From: Rickettsiales bacterium
Lineage (GTDB): Bacteria > Pseudomonadota > Alphaproteobacteria > G027485855
DNA length: 64,000 nt
Direction: 5' to 3'
NCBI GenBank assembly: GCA_027485855.1
Contig: JAIXQD010000021.1
Span: 124,001 to 188,000 of the forward strand
The stretch's first letter is position 1, and each line of letters begins with the position of its first letter. The position numbers and the translations under genes were made by a program. Below, one piece after another: positions 36,807 to 48,354 of this stretch. The notes beneath the pieces are model-generated. The model made no database searches, was not told the origin of the DNA, and was given only the letters and a program-made list of their open reading frames with translations.

Positions 36807-37475
36807 ATGCGGATGCTTTATCACTTTGCTTTATCACCAGCCTGTCGCTTTGTGCGCTTGGCTCTGGCTGAGAAAGATATCAGCTTTAATATGGCCGAGG
36901 CGCGCCCATGGGAGCGCCCGCCAGAGTTACTGCGCCTAAACCCAGCAGGCGAAGTGCCAACCTTGCAAGAGCCGGGTGGCGAAGCTATCTGTGAGGCTTG
37001 GGCCATCGCCGAATATTTGGACGAAATGGTCAGCACGCCGCCCCTGCTCGGCCATAGCCCACAAGAGCGCGCCGAAACACGCAGGCTGGCTGGCTGGTTT
37101 TTACATAAATTTTGTGCCGAAGTGGCGCACCCAATTTTAACCGAGCGGGTTTTACGCCGCGTGGCTTTAGGTGGCGAGCCAAACGGCATGGCCATTAGGG
37201 CGGCCACCGCTAATTTACAACAGCATTTGCAATATGTGAGCTATTTGGTCGAGCGGCGCAATTGGTTGGCCGGCAGTAATTTAAGCTTGGCCGACCTTGC
37301 CGCAGCGGGCGCCATTTCTTGCCTTGATTATTTGGGCGTGGTTGCGTGGGAACAACATGCCAACGCCAAAGAATGGTATATGCGCATAAAGTCACGCAAA
37401 GCCATGCGCGGCATATTATCGGACAGGCTGGCGAATTTGCCGCCTGCCAGCCACTATGCCGAACTCGATTTTTAA
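36807..37475 (+). CDS. Glutathione S-transferase-like protein
   Basis: The protein has 222 residues; a second ATG two codons downstream is an equally good start. The thioredoxin-like N-domain (MLYHFALSPACRFVRLALAE, then ARPWERPPELLRLNPAGEVP and a cis-Pro V-P-T-L) carries Ser/Cys in SPACR where the glutathione thiol would sit, and AICEAWAIAEYLDE as the glutathione-binding E-(S/A)-x-A motif. The C-terminal helical domain contains NWLAGSNLSLADLAAAGAIS. Substrate unknown. It follows mutS closely and ends 31 bp before the periplasmic gene. Confidence 0.88.
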   Translation: MRMLYHFALSPACRFVRLALAEKDISFNMAEARPWERPPELLRLNPAGEVPTLQEPGGEAICEAWAIAEYLDEMVSTPPLLGHSPQERAETRRLAGWFLHKFCAEVAHPILTERVLRRVALGGEPNGMAIRAATANLQQHLQYVSYLVERRNWLAGSNLSLADLAAAGAISCLDYLGVVAWEQHANAKEWYMRIKSRKAMRGILSDRLANLPPASHYAELDF

Positions 37476-37506
37476 CAACAAATCTTATAACCAACGGAGA
37501 CCAAGC

Positions 37507-38214
37507 ATGCGTAAAATTTTATGGGCCAGCCTATTATTGCTGTGCCTAAGCTTACCCCAAGCGGCCAAAGCCGATGACGAAATCCCCCAAGATCAAATCT
37601 TGCTGGATTTACGCGCCGAAGAATCGCTCTATACCGCAAATCCGTTGGTGATTATTTCTATCACTGCTGCTGGCGGCGCACAAAGCTCGGGCAATGTTCG
37701 GGCGGATATGCAAAAAAACCTAGAGAGCCTCGCCAAAGATGCTGAGTGGAAGCTAACAAGCCTCAGCCGCAGCCAAGATGATGCAGGGCTTGAGCGCTGG
37801 TATGCCACTTACCAAGGGCGCTTGCCTGAATCTGTGACTGCAAGCCTGCGCGAAAAAGCCAAGCAGCAAAGCAAAGCTGGCCTGCAAATAAATGTCAGCG
37901 ATGTGCAATTTGTGCCCACCTTGCAAGAGGTCGAGGCCGCCAAAGCACGCCTACGCGAAAAACTTTATAAAATGGCCAATGATGAGCTGACGCGCCTTAA
38001 TGCCAGCCTGCCGAACCGTAATTTTCGCATCGCTGCGGTTAATTTTAGCAGCAACGCCAGCTTGCAACCCATACAGATGATGAAGATGGCGCGTATGGCA
38101 CAAGCCGATATGGCCATGGCGCAATCGGCGCCCGCACCAGAAATGAGTGTGGAAAATAAAATTGAGCAAAGCGCCTCGGTTATTTTATCGAGCTTTGCGC
38201 CAATCCCCAAATAA
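37507..38214 (+). CDS. Periplasmic protein of unknown function, possibly SIMPL-like
   Basis: The protein has 235 residues from the ATG at 37507, which follows CGGAGAC. A signal peptide is clear (ILWASLLLLCLSLPQAAKAD). The mature protein has alternating hydrophobic strands and long helices (EVEAAKARLREKLYKMANDE) and a strand late in the chain (NRNFRIAAVNFSSNA). This order recalls the SIMPL/DUF541 family, but the match is weak. It ends with a Met/Ala-rich stretch (MKMARMAQADMAMAQSAPAP). A terminator follows directly. Confidence 0.65.
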   Translation: MRKILWASLLLLCLSLPQAAKADDEIPQDQILLDLRAEESLYTANPLVIISITAAGGAQSSGNVRADMQKNLESLAKDAEWKLTSLSRSQDDAGLERWYATYQGRLPESVTASLREKAKQQSKAGLQINVSDVQFVPTLQEVEAAKARLREKLYKMANDELTRLNASLPNRNFRIAAVNFSSNASLQPIQMMKMARMAQADMAMAQSAPAPEMSVENKIEQSASVILSSFAPIPK

Positions 38215-38229
38215 GGATTATCTTTTAAC

Positions 38230-38288
38230 GGCCCCGCCCCCACCCCACTGACTTAAAAAATCAACTTACGGGCGGGGCCAATTTTTTT
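38230..38288 (+). terminator. Rho-independent terminator with long loop
   Basis: GGCCCCGCCC (38230-38239) pairs perfectly with GGGCGGGGCC (38270-38279), with a 30-base loop, followed by AATTTTTTTG. It ends the mutS-gst-periplasmic gene run and also abuts the 3' end of the convergent lysR gene. Confidence 0.85.
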
Positions 38289-38298
38289 GTGCCAGAGT

Positions 38299-39138
38299 TT
38301 ATTTGAGCTTCTTCAGCACAAAGCCCTCAAAAGAATTGATGGCCGCATTATCGGCACGATGCTTAAGCAACGACACATGGATATTTTTTAAATCGGGCAA
38401 TTTTTTGCTGTTAATCAGCATGAGCCCATCTGGAATCATGGTGCGCGGCAAAACCGTAATGCCAATACCGGCGCGCACGGCGGCAATCGTGCCGGCATAG
38501 CTGGGGCTTGAAAAAACCAGCCGCCATTTTTTGCCGGCTTTCTCTAGGGCATTGAGCGCACGGGCGCGATAAACACAAGGCTGCGGCGACAACACCAAAG
38601 GAATGGGCTTAGCAAAATCAAGCGCGCTGCCGTCACCGACCCACTCCAAATCTTCCGACCACACCGGCAACCCATTAGGGAAATCTTCAGGGCGCGGCAT
38701 TTTGACCAACACCAGGTCAAACTCTTTCTTTTTGAAGCGCTCGAGCAAATTCAGCGTAAGGTCGCATTCAATATTCAACATAATACGCGGATGAATACGG
38801 GCAAAATCGACCAGCACATCCGATAGATAAACGCTGGCAAAATCTTCTGGCAGGCCAAAGCGCACCTCGCCGGCCAGCTCTGGGTTTTTGAAGCGGTCAA
38901 GCGCCTCACGCTGCAAAGCAAAAATGCGCCGCGCATAGCCCAAAAATATCTCACCCTCTGGCGTTAAGATATTGGCGCGGCTACGGGCAAAAAGTGGCAC
39001 ACCCAGCAGCGCTTCTAATTTGGCCATTTGCTGGCTTATGGCCGATTGTGTGCGCCCGACCCGCTCGGCGGCCTTGGTAAAACTGCCGCTTTCGGCAATC
39101 GCCAAAAAAACCTGAAATGTGAGGGTATCGATAGACAT
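38299..39138 (-). CDS. LysR-type transcriptional regulator, likely of dabB-dabA
   Basis: The protein has 279 residues. The N-terminal winged helix-turn-helix is typical (FLAIAESGSFTKAAERVGRT, QSAISQQMAKLEALLGVPLF, TPEGEIFLGYARRI), followed by the periplasmic-binding-protein-like effector domain (about 90-275, GEVRFGLPEDFASVYLSDVL; AAVRAGIGITVLPRTMIPDG). LysR regulators usually control a divergent neighbour, here dabB across a 106-bp gap. LysR-type genes are known beside inorganic-carbon uptake operons. The effector is unknown. Confidence 0.93.
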   Translation of the reverse strand: MSIDTLTFQVFLAIAESGSFTKAAERVGRTQSAISQQMAKLEALLGVPLFARSRANILTPEGEIFLGYARRIFALQREALDRFKNPELAGEVRFGLPEDFASVYLSDVLVDFARIHPRIMLNIECDLTLNLLERFKKKEFDLVLVKMPRPEDFPNGLPVWSEDLEWVGDGSALDFAKPIPLVLSPQPCVYRARALNALEKAGKKWRLVFSSPSYAGTIAAVRAGIGITVLPRTMIPDGLMLINSKKLPDLKNIHVSLLKHRADNAAINSFEGFVLKKLK

Positions 39139-39244
39139 AAGTTTTCCTAATGGATTGCATTAAAATTATGAACTTCACTTATATTAGCCACTCTTATAGT
39201 TTGGCGCAAGATAAACGCAAAACTTATATCAACGGACACGCACC
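39139..39244. promoter_or_regulatory. Divergent lysR/dabB control region
   Basis: These 106 bp separate two divergent starts and must hold both promoters and the LysR binding site. An AT-rich core (about 39170-39200, TTATATTAGCC ... CTTATAG) has T-N11-A spacing typical of LysR boxes, but such spacing is frequent by chance. No strong palindrome stands out. Confidence 0.4.
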
Positions 39245-40570
39245 ATGACTCTCGCCCCCCTCTTCCACATCGATATTTTAGCTGGCCTGATGCTGGCCAT
39301 GGTGGGCTTTATTAGCCTCACTGTTGCCAGCTTTGCCTGGCGCTACCTTAAGGGCGATACGCAGCAAGGGCGGTTTTTTGTAACTTTGACGCTTTTGGTG
39401 GCAGCTGTGGCCACACTGGTTTGCGCCGACCACATCCTTTTGCTCTTCGCCGCATGGCTTAGCAGCAATTTGCTACTGGTAAAATTAATGGTGCATAAAA
39501 AAAATTGGCGTGCGGCAGCGGCGTCAGGCGAGCTGGCCTTACGCAACTTCGCCTTAGGGGCGGTTTTTTTATTAGCGGGCTTAGCGCTGCTTTATTACAG
39601 CACGGGTCTTAGCTCGGTTCAGTCAATTATTGCTACAAGCACAATAAATGGCGCGGTCACTGCCGCCTTGGTTTTGCTGCTGTTGGCCGCCATGACCCAA
39701 TCGGCCATTTGGCCATTTCATCGCTGGTTGCTGAGCTCGCTTAACTCACCAACACCTGTTTCAGCCATTATGCATGCCGGACTTATCAATGGCGGCGGAT
39801 TTTTGCTGATACGCTTTGCCCCGCTCTATAGTCAATCGGCTGAACTGCTGAATGTTATATTCGTGCTTGGGCTTGGCACTGCTTTTGTCGGCACACTCTG
39901 GAAACTGATGCAGCATGACGTAAAACGTATGCTGGCTTGCTCAACCATGGGGCAAATGGGCTTTATGGTGGCACAATGTGGCCTAGGCTTATTTGCTGGG
40001 GCCGCCACACATATTATTTGGCACGGCCTGTTTAAAGCCTATTTATTTTTAGCCAGCGGCAGTGCTGCGCAAGAGAAACGGCTGGATTTAGCATACCCAC
40101 CCAGCATTTTATCATTCATCGCGGCGTTACTGTGCGGCGTTGGTGCGGGCCTGGCATTTATTTATGTGACCAACACGCCCATCGTGGCCAATAGCGCCCT
40201 GTTTTTGGTGCTGCTGGCCACGCTTGCGGGCAGCCAATTTGCGCTGGCCTTGTTGCGCCAACACCCGCTGAAATATTTGCCACTGGCGCTATTAGCCAGC
40301 ATTTTTATGGGCGCGCTTTATGCAGGCAACGTCATGCTGATTGAAAACATGCTAACCCCCATGGCATTGATGCAACCGCAGCCACTCAATTTACTACATA
40401 TGCTTGGCATGGCTTTGCTGACCCTCGCATGGCTGGCACTCATTTGGTATGGGCCCAAAAAAGCAAGCACCGCCCAATGGCAAAAACAGCTTTATGTGCA
40501 GGCACTCAATGCCAGCCAGCCGCATGCCGCGACCATAACGGCCCATCGCAACCATTATCACACTGTCTAA
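39245..40570 (+). CDS. dabB: DabB, proton-channel-like membrane subunit of inorganic-carbon transporter
   Basis: The protein has 441 residues and about 12-13 membrane helices. It belongs to the NuoL/MrpA proton-antiporter family: AAMTQSAIWPFHRWLLSSLN, then SPTPVSAIMHAGLINGGGFL with the conserved H-A-G, LWKLMQHDVKRMLACSTMGQ and MGFMVAQCG, and HGLFKAYLFLASG with conserved Lys. In DAB systems DabB conducts cations (probably protons) and powers DabA. It is shorter than Complex I NuoL and has no other nuo genes near it. The dabA start follows by 10 bp. Confidence 0.93.
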   Translation: MTLAPLFHIDILAGLMLAMVGFISLTVASFAWRYLKGDTQQGRFFVTLTLLVAAVATLVCADHILLLFAAWLSSNLLLVKLMVHKKNWRAAAASGELALRNFALGAVFLLAGLALLYYSTGLSSVQSIIATSTINGAVTAALVLLLLAAMTQSAIWPFHRWLLSSLNSPTPVSAIMHAGLINGGGFLLIRFAPLYSQSAELLNVIFVLGLGTAFVGTLWKLMQHDVKRMLACSTMGQMGFMVAQCGLGLFAGAATHIIWHGLFKAYLFLASGSAAQEKRLDLAYPPSILSFIAALLCGVGAGLAFIYVTNTPIVANSALFLVLLATLAGSQFALALLRQHPLKYLPLALLASIFMGALYAGNVMLIENMLTPMALMQPQPLNLLHMLGMALLTLAWLALIWYGPKKASTAQWQKQLYVQALNASQPHAATITAHRNHYHTV

Positions 40571-40580
40571 GGAAATCGCC

Positions 40581-42818
40581 ATGAGCATCGCCATTAAAAT
40601 TGACGCCGCTACCGTGTCACACATAAGCGAAAACAAAGAGCAAAGCTTTGTGCAAAAAGCCGTGTCGGCCAGCTGGCAAAAAATCGCCCCTTTTTGGCCG
40701 CTTAAAAACCTGATTGCGGTTAACCCGCTGCAAGGCTTTGAAGACCTGCCCATTGAACGCGCCCTTGCCGATGGCAACGCCTATTTCCAGCGTGCTGAGC
40801 TGCCACAACCCATGCAGGCCGTTAACCGTGAGACCATTAAATGGTGCCAAGCTTTTTTTGACGATGGCCAAGCCACCATTGCTATGCCCGACCGCCATTT
40901 AGGCTTACTTACGGCGTGGCGTAATCTTGTCGTGTTTGACGATCAATTGCTGCAAAATGACCCAAGCAAAAAAGCTTGGCTAACTACTTTGCCCGCTTCG
41001 GCCGAGCTGTGCATTGCCGAATGTTTGTTAAAGCTCAGCATCCCACGCGAGCAGCGGGTTGAGTTTTTAACATTGCTGCTCACAACTCTGCCAGGTTGGG
41101 CGGCGCATATTAAATATCGCACCGCCTGGACCGCAGCCGAGCCCACCCATGCGCATAAAGTCACCGAGGCCGATTATCTGGCCATGCGCTTAATCACCAC
41201 CTGCCTCTTATGGCCCGATGCGGCACAATTGCTAAAATGGCAAAAAGAATCCGATGGCCAAGAGCTTTATGCACAAAGCATTATCGCCAAACTTGAAAAA
41301 GCCGAAACAGCTTTTCGCACCAGTTTGTTGCAGCAATTGGCCAGCACAGCGCAAACTGCGCCCGTTGCACCCGATGCGCAGCTGGTGTTTTGCATTGATG
41401 TGCGCTCTGAGCCGTTTCGTCGGGCGCTTGAGCAAACCGGCAAATATGAAACATATGGCTTTGCCGGTTTCTTTGGTGTGGCGGCGCGCATTCAAGATGA
41501 CACCACTGGCGAGGATTATGCCTCTTGCCCGGTCTTGTTAGCGCCCAAGCACATTGTGCATGAAAAACCAGCTTGTGGTCACAGCGCCTGCCAAAAAGAC
41601 AAGGCAGGGTATGCCCGTGTGAGTGGCTTTAAGCGGCTTTACCAGTCGGTCAAATATAATTTTACCGCGCCTTTTGCCTTGGTTGATACGCTGGGCCCGC
41701 TCACTGGTTTGTGGATGGGCTTGCGTAATTCCTCGCCAAAGCTTTCTACATATTTTAAAGGTGCGACCACGCAAATGCTGCGCACAGCACAGCCTGTGGC
41801 CACCGATATCAGCAGCATCAGCCTTGCCGAACAATGCACTTATGCTGCGGGCGCTTTACGCATGATGGGCCTTACGCGCAATTTTGCCCCGCTCGTGGTT
41901 TTTTGCGGTCATGGCAGCAGCACACAAAATAACGCTTTTGCCACCGCGCTTGATTGCGGCGCTTGTGGTGGGCGTCATGGCGCCAGCAATGCGCGTATTT
42001 TGGCCAATATTCTGAATAATCCGGCGGTGCGGCAAAATTTAATTGGCTGCGGCATCACTATTCCGGCAGAAACCTGTTTTATTGCGGCCGAACATAACAC
42101 CACCACCGATGCGGTCGAGCTTTTTGCGCATGAGCCCGCTTGGCAAGATAAACTAGCCACACTTAAAACAGATCTAGACTTCGCCCGCGTGCAAAATAGC
42201 CAATTTCGTGCGGCTAAAATGAATATAGAAATATCGGCCCAGCAAAGCGCGGCAGAGGTGGCCCGACGCAGTATGGATTGGGCGCAAGTCCGCCCAGAAT
42301 GGGGCCTTGCCCGCAACGCTGCTTTTATTGTGGCTCCACGCAGCCTGACACGCGACCTTGCCTTAGAGGGCCGCTGCTTTTTGCACTCTTATGATTGGCA
42401 GCAAGATATGGAAGGCGCATCACTAACGGTTATTTTGACGGCCCCCATGGTGGTGGCGCAATGGATTAACAGCCAATATTTATTTTCAACCATCGATAAT
42501 GTTGCCTATGGTGCGGGCAGCAAAGTGACTAAAAATATCACCGGCAAAATTGGTATTATGCAGGGCAATGGCAGCGATCTTATGCATGGCCTGCCGCTGC
42601 AATCAGTCAATAGCAGCGATATTGAGGCCTATCACGAGCCACAGCGCTTGCTAACCGTGGTTTGTGCGCCGCGCACCATGATTGACGATATCATTGCCCA
42701 GCAAGATGTACTGAAAAAGCTGTTTGGCAATGGTTGGGTGCAGCTGGCTTGTATCGACCCCATCAGTGGCGGCCAATATTATCTGCAGCGCGACTTGAGC
42801 TGGCAAAAAGCCAGCTAA
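40581..42818 (+). CDS. dabA: DabA, zinc-dependent CO2-hydrating subunit of inorganic-carbon transporter (DUF2309)
   Basis: The protein has 745 residues. FWPLKNLIAVNPLQGFEDLP at the start is the DUF2309 signature. The beta-carbonic-anhydrase-like zinc site is intact: Cys271 and Asp273 in LVFCIDVRSEPFRRALE, His444 in VVFCGHGSSTQNN, and Cys459 in LDCGACGGRHGASNARIL; the 15-residue His-to-Cys spacing equals that reported for the Halothiobacillus protein. DabA and DabB together are thought to convert CO2 to bicarbonate one way, driven by the membrane potential. In a heterotroph this would feed carboxylases rather than RuBisCO; accA in this window is one such user. No carboxysome gene is present. 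Confidence 0.95.
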   Translation: MSIAIKIDAATVSHISENKEQSFVQKAVSASWQKIAPFWPLKNLIAVNPLQGFEDLPIERALADGNAYFQRAELPQPMQAVNRETIKWCQAFFDDGQATIAMPDRHLGLLTAWRNLVVFDDQLLQNDPSKKAWLTTLPASAELCIAECLLKLSIPREQRVEFLTLLLTTLPGWAAHIKYRTAWTAAEPTHAHKVTEADYLAMRLITTCLLWPDAAQLLKWQKESDGQELYAQSIIAKLEKAETAFRTSLLQQLASTAQTAPVAPDAQLVFCIDVRSEPFRRALEQTGKYETYGFAGFFGVAARIQDDTTGEDYASCPVLLAPKHIVHEKPACGHSACQKDKAGYARVSGFKRLYQSVKYNFTAPFALVDTLGPLTGLWMGLRNSSPKLSTYFKGATTQMLRTAQPVATDISSISLAEQCTYAAGALRMMGLTRNFAPLVVFCGHGSSTQNNAFATALDCGACGGRHGASNARILANILNNPAVRQNLIGCGITIPAETCFIAAEHNTTTDAVELFAHEPAWQDKLATLKTDLDFARVQNSQFRAAKMNIEISAQQSAAEVARRSMDWAQVRPEWGLARNAAFIVAPRSLTRDLALEGRCFLHSYDWQQDMEGASLTVILTAPMVVAQWINSQYLFSTIDNVAYGAGSKVTKNITGKIGIMQGNGSDLMHGLPLQSVNSSDIEAYHEPQRLLTVVCAPRTMIDDIIAQQDVLKKLFGNGWVQLACIDPISGGQYYLQRDLSWQKAS

Positions 42819-42823
42819 AGCAA

Positions 42824-43315
42824 TCAGTCAAAGCTGAGCTGCATCAGATGCTCGTCATAGAATACCCCGTTCACCAAAAGTGAGCGCGGTTCGGTGCCAT
42901 ATATTTTAAAACCAAATTTTTGGTAAAGCTTTATAGCGGCACTGTTTGTTGTCACCACACTGCAATGTAATTGCACTATATGCGGGCGGGCGTAATTAAC
43001 CACGGCCCCAATCAGCGCGGTAGAAATGCCGCTGCCACGATAGGCCGGACGAATATAAACCGAAAACAGGCTGCCACGATGCCGCACTTTGCGCGCTGTC
43101 ATAAATTGCAGGCCCGCAACTGCCACAAGGTCATCATTGATAAACACACCAAAAATTGTGCATTGTTCCAGCCTTTGCATAAATTTTTCGTCGGGATACA
43201 AAACTTCATCTTCATATGCGCCGCCAAAAGCCTCTGGGCTAAGTTTAACCCCCTCAAGCCTGATTTCTTTCCACATGCGCCAGTCAGATATGGTCAGCAC
43301 TCTTACATCATGCAT
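42824..43315 (-). CDS. GNAT-family N-acetyltransferase
   Basis: The protein has 163 residues with AAAGGA before the ATG. The acetyl-CoA-binding loop is in SVYIRPAYRGSGISTALIGA (R-x-x-G-x-G/S), followed by the strand with HCSVVTTNSAAIKLYQKFGF, the usual GNAT C-terminal motif. Substrate unknown. It diverges from the fur-katG pair and shares its palindrome-containing promoter region, so it could be co-controlled. Confidence 0.88.
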   Translation of the reverse strand: MHDVRVLTISDWRMWKEIRLEGVKLSPEAFGGAYEDEVLYPDEKFMQRLEQCTIFGVFINDDLVAVAGLQFMTARKVRHRGSLFSVYIRPAYRGSGISTALIGAVVNYARPHIVQLHCSVVTTNSAAIKLYQKFGFKIYGTEPRSLLVNGVFYDEHLMQLSFD

Positions 43316-43383
43316 TGGTTTAATCCTTTGTTGCAGAGCCGCACTGTGCTTTTACAGCTTATACCAATAAAGTTGTTTTACAT

Positions 43384-43406
43384 AAATATTGATTGACTCA
43401 ATATTT
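43384..43406. promoter_or_regulatory. Perfect 9-5-9 palindrome, candidate Fur/PerR operator
   Basis: AAATATTGA (43384-43392), spacer TTGAC, and TCAATATTT (43398-43406) form a perfect dyad 20 bp before the start of the Fur-family gene and 69 bp before the divergent acetyltransferase. AT-rich dyads of this size and position are typical of Fur-superfamily boxes. Autoregulation by the adjacent regulator is inference. Confidence 0.65.
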
Positions 43407-43426
43407 TTAGCCTCTAAATTACCCTC

Positions 43427-46008
<2,582 letters not shown>

Positions 46009-46032
46009 TTTTTCTGTAAGCTCAGTATAATA

Positions 46033-46072
46033 ATGCGGCACATAGCAAAAGTTATGTGCCGCATTTTTTATT
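46033..46072 (+). terminator. Rho-independent terminator after katG
   Basis: ATGCGGCACATA (46033-46044) and TATGTGCCGCAT (46053-46064) pair perfectly over 12 bp around an 8-base loop, followed by TTTTTTATT. Confidence 0.93.
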
Positions 46073-46129
46073 ATTTAAAAAAACTTAGCCGCTAGGGCTA
46101 CCAACACAGTTATCGTGATTTGTTCAGCG

Positions 46130-46609
46130 TTAAACAGGCCGTGTTTTGTGCATATGCCAAATATCAACGACCACACCATTGGGAAAACGATGTGTATCAG
46201 GACGTATCGGGGCAAAGCCCATTTTTTCATAAAAGCTTTTGGCCGTGAGGGTCGATTCAATCTGGCAAAGCGTGCTGCCACTTTGCGCCCAAAACTCGGC
46301 CTCGATGGCATGAAATAATTGGCGGGCCAGCCCCCTGCCCGCAAATTCGGGGTGCACGTAAAAACCCATGATGTTTTGGCCACGCCAGCCGGCAAAGCCC
46401 CCAATGGTGCCGCTATCGTCAATCACCCAAAATCGCTCGCCGTATTTTGTGATGCTATCTAAATAGATGGCCGGAGCAATCCGCGCGGTCCAAGCAGCAA
46501 TTTGTTGTGGATTATAGTCCTTAGCACATATTTCCTTGATACTGCGTGCATGCGCCACGGCAATACCATGCTCGTCACCTAACTGAAAAGGACGTATCAC
46601 AGCCACCAA
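46130..46609 (-). CDS. GNAT-family N-acetyltransferase downstream of tpsB
   Basis: The protein has up to 159 residues; the exact start is unsure because the frame opens with TTG/GTG codons (46609, 46606, 46600) just after the tpsB stop. GNAT features: GFYVHPEFAGRGLARQLFHA (acetyl-CoA loop R/Q-x-x-G-x-G/A) and ESTLTAKSFYEKMGF. It starts within 12 bp of the tpsB stop on the same strand, so it is probably translated from the same transcript. Whether it modifies the exoprotein or is a chance neighbour is unknown. Confidence 0.82.
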   Translation of the reverse strand: MVAVIRPFQLGDEHGIAVAHARSIKEICAKDYNPQQIAAWTARIAPAIYLDSITKYGERFWVIDDSGTIGGFAGWRGQNIMGFYVHPEFAGRGLARQLFHAIEAEFWAQSGSTLCQIESTLTAKSFYEKMGFAPIRPDTHRFPNGVVVDIWHMHKTRPV

Positions 46610-46611
46610 AA

Positions 46612-48354
46612 TCAGTAGCCGATATTCAGGCTAAAATGCAGGCGGTTATTGCCAGAGACATTTTGCGTTTGCACGGCATGGCCGTAATCGGCGCGCAGCG
46701 TGAGTGTGTCGCTCCAATTATAGCGCGCGCCCACGCCGACGCTGGCAAGGCGCTGCTGCTGCTTTTCGCCCACAGCGGGTTGGTCGAGCCATAAGGCGGC
46801 TGCATCGATAAACGCCAATAATTGCAGCTGGCTATCCTCGGCGCCTATGCGCCAGCTGGGGCCGCGCAGCTCGTTGCTGAGCAACACACCATGATCGCCA
46901 TTGGCCGCGCGCTCGGCAAAGCCGCGCACACTATCAAACCCACCCGCGCCAATTTGCTCGCTGCCCAAAAGGTTGGTGCTGCTATATTGGCCCGTGGCTT
47001 TAACGCGCCAAGTGAAATCGGTGCTGAGTTGCTGTAAATGCTCGGCTCCCACAGTGGCATAAGCATAGCGGGCATCAGCCTGTGCCCGGCCACCACGAAT
47101 GAAAGTGGGGCGGTAATCGTTGCTGCTATTATAAGCCGTAAGGTCGCCTGGGCTGGCAAACAATGTTGCACTTGCTTGGGTTATTTGCCCTTCGCTGCGC
47201 CAGCTTTGATTATAGGCGACACTGGCTTGCAACACATCGGTGTAAGAATTGGATAAGGTGGTGCCGCCAAACTCAAAGTTATTATTGGTGCGCTTAAAAT
47301 CGAGGCCAAAAGTGACCTGCTGGCTTAATGTGATGGGCATAGCATAGCGCCCACTCACCTGCCAGCTGGTGCCCAACAACCTAAAAGCACTGCCCACACG
47401 TGGCGCGCTTTCGGTATAGGCGCCGTAAAAACTCAGTATCTCGCCCGCAGCAAAGGGAATTTGATAATTAGCCGCATGACCACGGAAAGACGGCCCAGGA
47501 TTGCGCGCCCCCAAACCATGGCGCACATCTTTGCTGCTGCTAAATTGATAACCTAAACGGTGATCCAGCCCCAGCACATTGCCCCAATGCCCACCTAAAA
47601 TATAACGGCGGTCACCCGTGCTTTCGGTGCCGCTATTATCGGCCCCCGTATAAACCCGCCAAGGCCGCTTGTCGGCGGTGCGCAGAATAACATCGCTGGT
47701 TTGTGAAACCTCGCCAGCACGTAGCACGGCCTCTACTCGGCGATAAGGGTTGCTGTTAGCCGCCGCCAGCATAGCATTAATTTCGCTCTCGCTGATGGCA
47801 TCGCCCGATTTGAGCGGGAAATAATTTGCAATAACCTCTTGATCGAAATGCTCTTGCCCCTCAAAGGTCACCTGACCCACACTTAACTCTAGCACCAGCA
47901 CTTGCAACACACCCTTGCTGATATTTTGCTCGGGGATAATCACATCCACCACGGGCCGATCATGTGTGCGGAAATGCTGCATAATAATTTGCGTGATGCT
48001 GGTTAAATCAGCCTGTGTCAGCGGTCGGCCCACAAACGGCTCTAGCATCGCTATAAAATTTGGGGTTTTAAGCAAGTTATTTTCGCCGCGCACCACCACG
48101 CCATAGGCCGGCCAGTTTTTGGGGTTAAGCTCGGCCACATTATCGAGCAGCAAAATCGCCTGCAAATTTGGCAGAATTTGCGCCGATGACGCATCAGGAG
48201 CAGCGCTGGGCTCTGGCACGGCTAAACTCGTGCTTGGTGCGGCCACGGGCGCTTGCGGCATAATCGGCCGATCATCCTGCGCTAAAGCCGGTGACGCCAA
48301 TGCCCCCAGCAATGCCGCGCTAGACAATAAACGAGGAAGCAATCGAAGCATCAT
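46612..48354 (-). CDS. TpsB outer-membrane transporter of two-partner secretion (FhaC/ShlB/HecB family)
   Basis: The protein has 580 residues from the ATG at 48354 (second ATG at 48351), with CAGGAGCAACC before it. A signal peptide (LLPRLLSSAALLGALASPAL, then AQ) leads to a Pro/Ala-rich stretch, two POTRA domains (about 55-210: FVGRPLTQADLTSITQIIMQ; VEVILRAGEV-like strand), and a 16-strand barrel. The L6 loop motif VRGF (about residue 473, GGFDSVRGFAERAANGDHG) and a terminal aromatic residue (HFSLNIGY) are typical. TpsB exports its TpsA partner across the outer membrane. The partner is the giant gene whose stop it overlaps by 4 bp. Confidence 0.93.
   Translation of the reverse strand: MMLRLLPRLLSSAALLGALASPALAQDDRPIMPQAPVAAPSTSLAVPEPSAAPDASSAQILPNLQAILLLDNVAELNPKNWPAYGVVVRGENNLLKTPNFIAMLEPFVGRPLTQADLTSITQIIMQHFRTHDRPVVDVIIPEQNISKGVLQVLVLELSVGQVTFEGQEHFDQEVIANYFPLKSGDAISESEINAMLAAANSNPYRRVEAVLRAGEVSQTSDVILRTADKRPWRVYTGADNSGTESTGDRRYILGGHWGNVLGLDHRLGYQFSSSKDVRHGLGARNPGPSFRGHAANYQIPFAAGEILSFYGAYTESAPRVGSAFRLLGTSWQVSGRYAMPITLSQQVTFGLDFKRTNNNFEFGGTTLSNSYTDVLQASVAYNQSWRSEGQITQASATLFASPGDLTAYNSSNDYRPTFIRGGRAQADARYAYATVGAEHLQQLSTDFTWRVKATGQYSSTNLLGSEQIGAGGFDSVRGFAERAANGDHGVLLSNELRGPSWRIGAEDSQLQLLAFIDAAALWLDQPAVGEKQQQRLASVGVGARYNWSDTLTLRADYGHAVQTQNVSGNNRLHFSLNIGY

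Noticed and set aside
39170-39200. A specific LysR box between lysR and dabB
   Set aside because: T-N11-A occurs often by chance in AT-rich DNA and no convincing dyad was found; only the region is annotated.
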